Source: Paenibacillus sp. H1-7 (lineage in GTDB: Bacteria; Bacillota; Bacilli; Paenibacillales; NBRC-103111). Taken from it: a DNA stretch of 64,000 bases. The notes beneath the pieces are model-generated. The model worked only from the letters and a program-made list of their open reading frames with translations, made no database searches and was not told the DNA's origin. The stretch is taken from NCBI RefSeq assembly GCF_022354825.1, contig NZ_CP031168.1:124001-188000 (forward strand). The letters are read 5' to 3'. Both the position numbers and the translations under genes were made by a program. Below are positions 61,462-64,000 of this stretch, in pieces; the stretch's first letter is position 1, and each line of letters begins with the position of its first letter.

Positions 61462-62433
61462 TTACTCGGCCTCCTCTTTCCATTCGACCAGATTCGGATT
61501 CAGATCGAGAATCGACTCGTATTGTGCCAGGCTCCCCCACCGGCCGTCCGGATCGATCCGTTTGTAACGGATATATTTACGTACCCGGTCCTCCAGGGAG
61601 CCTGCCCAGCCCAGATGCTTCACCCTGAACTCGGTAAGCAGCCCGGGCAGCGTGCCGAACGGTACGGGCAGCCTGGGGACATGATGGTTCAGCTGCGGAT
61701 ATATATAAGGGAAGCCGGGGAAGTAGCGGACCAGCGTAGCCGTATGCCGCCGGTGGATGTTCCAGTACTCGTCCTCCCTGTAATGGGTAAGTCCGCCCCA
61801 CATATCATAGAAGCGGAAGCCGACCCAGTCGTACCGGTCCTGATCGATAAGCCCCCGCATGGCGCGCTTGGCCCGCTCTTCATACAATTCGTCCGCATCG
61901 ACGGAGAGCAGCCAGTCCGGCCCCGTAGAGACAGCGGTGTCCCAGAGAAGCGACCTCAGCTCCCACTCTTTATCGAACAGCGGAGAGGGGAGCGATACGA
62001 GCTTGACGACCTTGGGACAAGAGCGGCATAGGGCTGCGGTATCGTCGGTGCTGGCGTCGTCGACAATGACAATGTCGTCGACAAAACCGCACAGCTCATC
62101 CAGCACATACCGCAAATACCGCCCGCTTTCGTTGCGAACCTGCATCATGGCCGTCAGCTTGTTTCCGGCCGACTTGCGCACCAGGCGCATGGACCGGACC
62201 GCCCGCCCGTTCGGCAGGCTTGCCGCTGCCGTTGATACCGGCTCCCATCCGTATGACCCGGGTTTGCTGATAAGCGCGTCCGGCCCGGTTTTTTCTTCAG
62301 CGGGGAGAGGGGGCACACTCGACTGAGCCTGTTCGTGTTGTAGCTCGTGTTCCTGCTCCCGTTTCGCTTCCTTAGTCCATGCTTGTTCATCTTGCTTTTT
62401 CGGCTCCGGTGTTTCCTTGCTGTTATCGTTCAT
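61462..62433 (-). CDS. Glycosyltransferase family 2 with long charged N-terminus
   Basis: 323 residues from ATG 62433 with GGAGGAG 8 bases upstream. The first ~70 residues are highly charged and Gln/Glu/Lys-rich (KKQDEQAWTKEAKREQEHEL), probably disordered. The GT-A domain follows (about 90-300): LTAMMQVRNESGRYLRYVLDEL, IVIVDDASTDDTAAL and LLSVDADELYE. A C-terminal HLGW segment (VKHLGWAGSLEDRVRKYIRYKRIDP) is common in such enzymes. It overlaps the upstream gene by 11 bases. Confidence 0.86.
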   Translation of the reverse strand: MNDNSKETPEPKKQDEQAWTKEAKREQEHELQHEQAQSSVPPLPAEEKTGPDALISKPGSYGWEPVSTAAASLPNGRAVRSMRLVRKSAGNKLTAMMQVRNESGRYLRYVLDELCGFVDDIVIVDDASTDDTAALCRSCPKVVKLVSLPSPLFDKEWELRSLLWDTAVSTGPDWLLSVDADELYEERAKRAMRGLIDQDRYDWVGFRFYDMWGGLTHYREDEYWNIHRRHTATLVRYFPGFPYIYPQLNHHVPRLPVPFGTLPGLLTEFRVKHLGWAGSLEDRVRKYIRYKRIDPDGRWGSLAQYESILDLNPNLVEWKEEAE

Positions 62434-63688
62434 TGGCCACTCCTCCATTCCCGCTATCGCTTATCCGGTCCTGCAACCGTTCCAGTCCTTCTTCCAGCGC
62501 ATCGATCTCTACGATATGCGCCAGCGCCTCTTCCTCGTTCAACGCTACCTCCAAAAACAGTCGTATCGCTTCATGCCGCCGGCCGCGCATGGACATCACC
62601 GTTCCCGTCAGCAGCTTGTGAGCCTTTACGTCGGAGGGACCGAGCCGTTCTTCGGGGGTTAAGCATTCGAGCGCCGCCTCCATCCAGCCCGCATCCAGAC
62701 AAATACGCATCCGTAACCGTCGGGCTTCCGTGTCGAATGCTCCCGAGAGCGCTGCCAGAGCACTTTGGTAATCGTCATTCAGCCGAAAAACTTCCGCTTT
62801 GGCCAGATCGGGGCGGTCTTGCTCCATCCATCGGCACAGCTGCTCATAGCTCTGCCTCTCTTCCTCCGATACCGCCGTAATGCCATAGACATGAATCGCT
62901 TCTTCCAGCTCATCGTTCTGCGCATGGACGGCCGACAGAAACCGGTAATGCGTCGTAAGGCTGCTCCCGTACCCCTCCGTTACGGAGGCTTGCCGGAACG
63001 ATTCGATCAGATGGGGTTTGGCCGACGGGCGGCCAAGCAAATATTCATACACCGCAAACAAAAAAGAAACCGTCTCATGCGGGCCCGTCTGCTCGCGGAG
63101 AAGCGAGTAATAGTCCTCGCGCAGCACCCATTGCACGGCTGCAGTCTTCGCCGCGCCGCCTGGTTGTTCATGCGTCAGATCGCCGATGCACCGCAGGAAC
63201 AGCACCTCGTAATCGCGCAAGGGTATTTGCTCGGTGCCGATCGTTACGGTCGCTGAAGCGGAAGGGTCTTCGCCGGTTAGCAGAAGAGCTGCGCTTGTAC
63301 GAAGGCTTAGCTCCAAATAACGCGTTTCGGATTCGGTGCATACGAGATCGGCGATAGCCGAGAGCTGAGCCCAGCATTTTTGCCATAAGTACGTCTCTTC
63401 GTCCATGGTTAGATGGGGGAGCATCACGACCAAACGGTGGGGCCGCAATGCCGCCACGGTCCTGACCCAATAAGGGTGAGTGACGATAACCAATGCAGGT
63501 TGGTTGAAGATGGCGGGCACATCGTCCACAGTGACAGCTTGCAAAGCCTCCGGCCATGGTACCGGTTCCGGCGCCGATCCGGTTACATAATAAACGGGGC
63601 GAACGGTTTGTAACACGGCCGCCAGCTTTTGATAAGGAAACTGCCCCCAACTGCAGTGGGGGAAAATAACAACCGGTATGCTGCTCAT
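62423..63688 (-). CDS. Glycosyltransferase-like N-terminus with helical repeats, function unknown
   Basis: 421 residues from ATG 63688 (AGAAGG 6 bases upstream); ATG 63706, with AAGGAGG 12 bases upstream, is an alternative. Residues ~1-140 look like the first Rossmann half of a GT-B enzyme: VVIFPHCSWGQFPYQKLAAVLQ, ALVIVTHPYWVRTVAAL, RLVVMLPHLT and ADLVCTESETRYLEL. No donor-binding half follows; instead helices of TPR-like character run to the end (HYRFLSAVHAQNDELEEAIHVYG and others). It is the first gene of the GT2-GT4 operon. It may be an acceptor-binding or scaffold protein rather than a catalyst. Confidence 0.65.
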   Translation of the reverse strand: MSSIPVVIFPHCSWGQFPYQKLAAVLQTVRPVYYVTGSAPEPVPWPEALQAVTVDDVPAIFNQPALVIVTHPYWVRTVAALRPHRLVVMLPHLTMDEETYLWQKCWAQLSAIADLVCTESETRYLELSLRTSAALLLTGEDPSASATVTIGTEQIPLRDYEVLFLRCIGDLTHEQPGGAAKTAAVQWVLREDYYSLLREQTGPHETVSFLFAVYEYLLGRPSAKPHLIESFRQASVTEGYGSSLTTHYRFLSAVHAQNDELEEAIHVYGITAVSEEERQSYEQLCRWMEQDRPDLAKAEVFRLNDDYQSALAALSGAFDTEARRLRMRICLDAGWMEAALECLTPEERLGPSDVKAHKLLTGTVMSMRGRRHEAIRLFLEVALNEEEALAHIVEIDALEEGLERLQDRISDSGNGGVANER

Positions 63689-64000
63689 GTGATACCTTCT
63701 CTCCATTCGGCAACTGTGCCTCCTTGATCAGCTAGATCATAGGGCATAGCTCCGGAAGCATTCATTCCATCTTATGGGGAGAATGCGGTGTGGTGACGAC
63801 TACGGAGAGGAAAACGGCTTCGGCGGTGCGGCCATTTTGAGCGTAAACATATGCAAAGGGCACACATGCATGGGCAGTCATGACAATTAGCCTTTCCCGG
63901 TTGGGCTGCCCAGCGCATTCCGCTTTTGAGCAGATGTAATGAACAATAGTTACCAGCGGGAGCCTGGGAAAGGGATTCAAGCTTGTGCAATCGAATGGCC
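63689..64000. other. Right edge, non-coding as far as visible
   Basis: About 310 bases upstream of the glycosyltransferase operon. Small frames on both strands lack ribosome sites. A leftward TATGAT (63739-63734) could be a -10 box. A 5-bp inverted repeat TGATC-AGCTA-GATCA lies at about 63725-63739. Nothing else recognised; a gene may start beyond the window. Confidence 0.5.

Noticed and set aside
50053..63688. Capsule or exopolysaccharide biosynthesis locus
   Set aside because: No Wzx/Wzy, ABC exporter, chain-length or priming transferase gene is present.

Overview
The window comes from a moderately GC-rich, endospore-forming Gram-positive bacterium, most likely Paenibacillus or a close relative. 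Supporting evidence: a gerA/gerB/gerC-type germinant receptor operon, a SleB cortex-lytic enzyme, a PdaA-type cortex deacetylase, an SLH-domain surface protein, strong AGGAGG-type ribosome binding sites, GTG and TTG starts, and many hairpin-plus-T-run terminators. I see no rRNA or tRNA gene, no complete IS element, no prophage and no CRISPR array.

Layout, left part. 0-4 kb: the end of a LysR regulator, a quinone reductase, and an M20 amidohydrolase coupled to a YfcC-type carrier. 4-9 kb: sleB, then the conserved triad ATP-grasp / alpha-E / transglutaminase-like protease behind a consensus promoter that overlaps a 19-bp palindrome. 9-12.5 kb: the ger operon. 12.5-18 kb: a dehydrogenase island with an ALDH, a GMC flavoprotein carrying an Fe-S-type Cys motif, its small subunit, and two paralogous AraC regulators. 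18-21 kb: lrgAB with a divergent LysR (cidR-like), then two tiny genes. 21-22 kb: non-coding DNA with a 114-bp tandem hairpin repeat. 22-25 kb: a Fur-box-controlled divergent pair, a YusV-like siderophore ATPase and a Btr-like AraC regulator.

Layout, middle part. 25-29.6 kb: an envelope operon of a UgtP-like glucosyltransferase, an LtaA-like MFS protein, a NodB deacetylase with an extra C-terminal domain, and PdaA. 30-34 kb: an SLH protein, a YVTN-type lipoprotein and a RodA/FtsW-like protein. 34-35.2 kb: non-coding DNA with the remnant of an LplB-type permease gene and a long palindromic element. 35-37.6 kb: a stand-alone aroA with a divergent LysR. 38-41.4 kb: a response regulator and a large sensor kinase. 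41.6-46.8 kb: glutamate dehydrogenase and a complete fixABCX-type operon (etfB, etfA, FixC, FixX) followed by a 49-residue protein. 46.8-48 kb: an NrnB-like DHH nuclease.

The most unusual parts are on the right. At 48.3-48.5 kb a guanine-class purine riboswitch, complete with promoter and terminator, leads an uncharacterised FAD-dependent dehydrogenase gene. The terminator stem reuses the 3' half of the aptamer, so the architecture predicts an ON switch. From 50 to 63.7 kb there is an apparent surface-fibre and glycosylation locus: two paralogous Gly/Ser/Thr-rich beta proteins, a Cys/Lys-rich protein, a protein with eleven 21-residue Thr-rich repeats that shares a C-terminal domain with it, three consecutive glycosyltransferase-2/TPR fusions, and a convergent operon with a GT4, a GT2 and a GT-like/helical-repeat protein. 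I infer that the enzymes glycosylate the fibre proteins, perhaps on the spore or cell surface. That link rests on gene neighbourhood and composition only.
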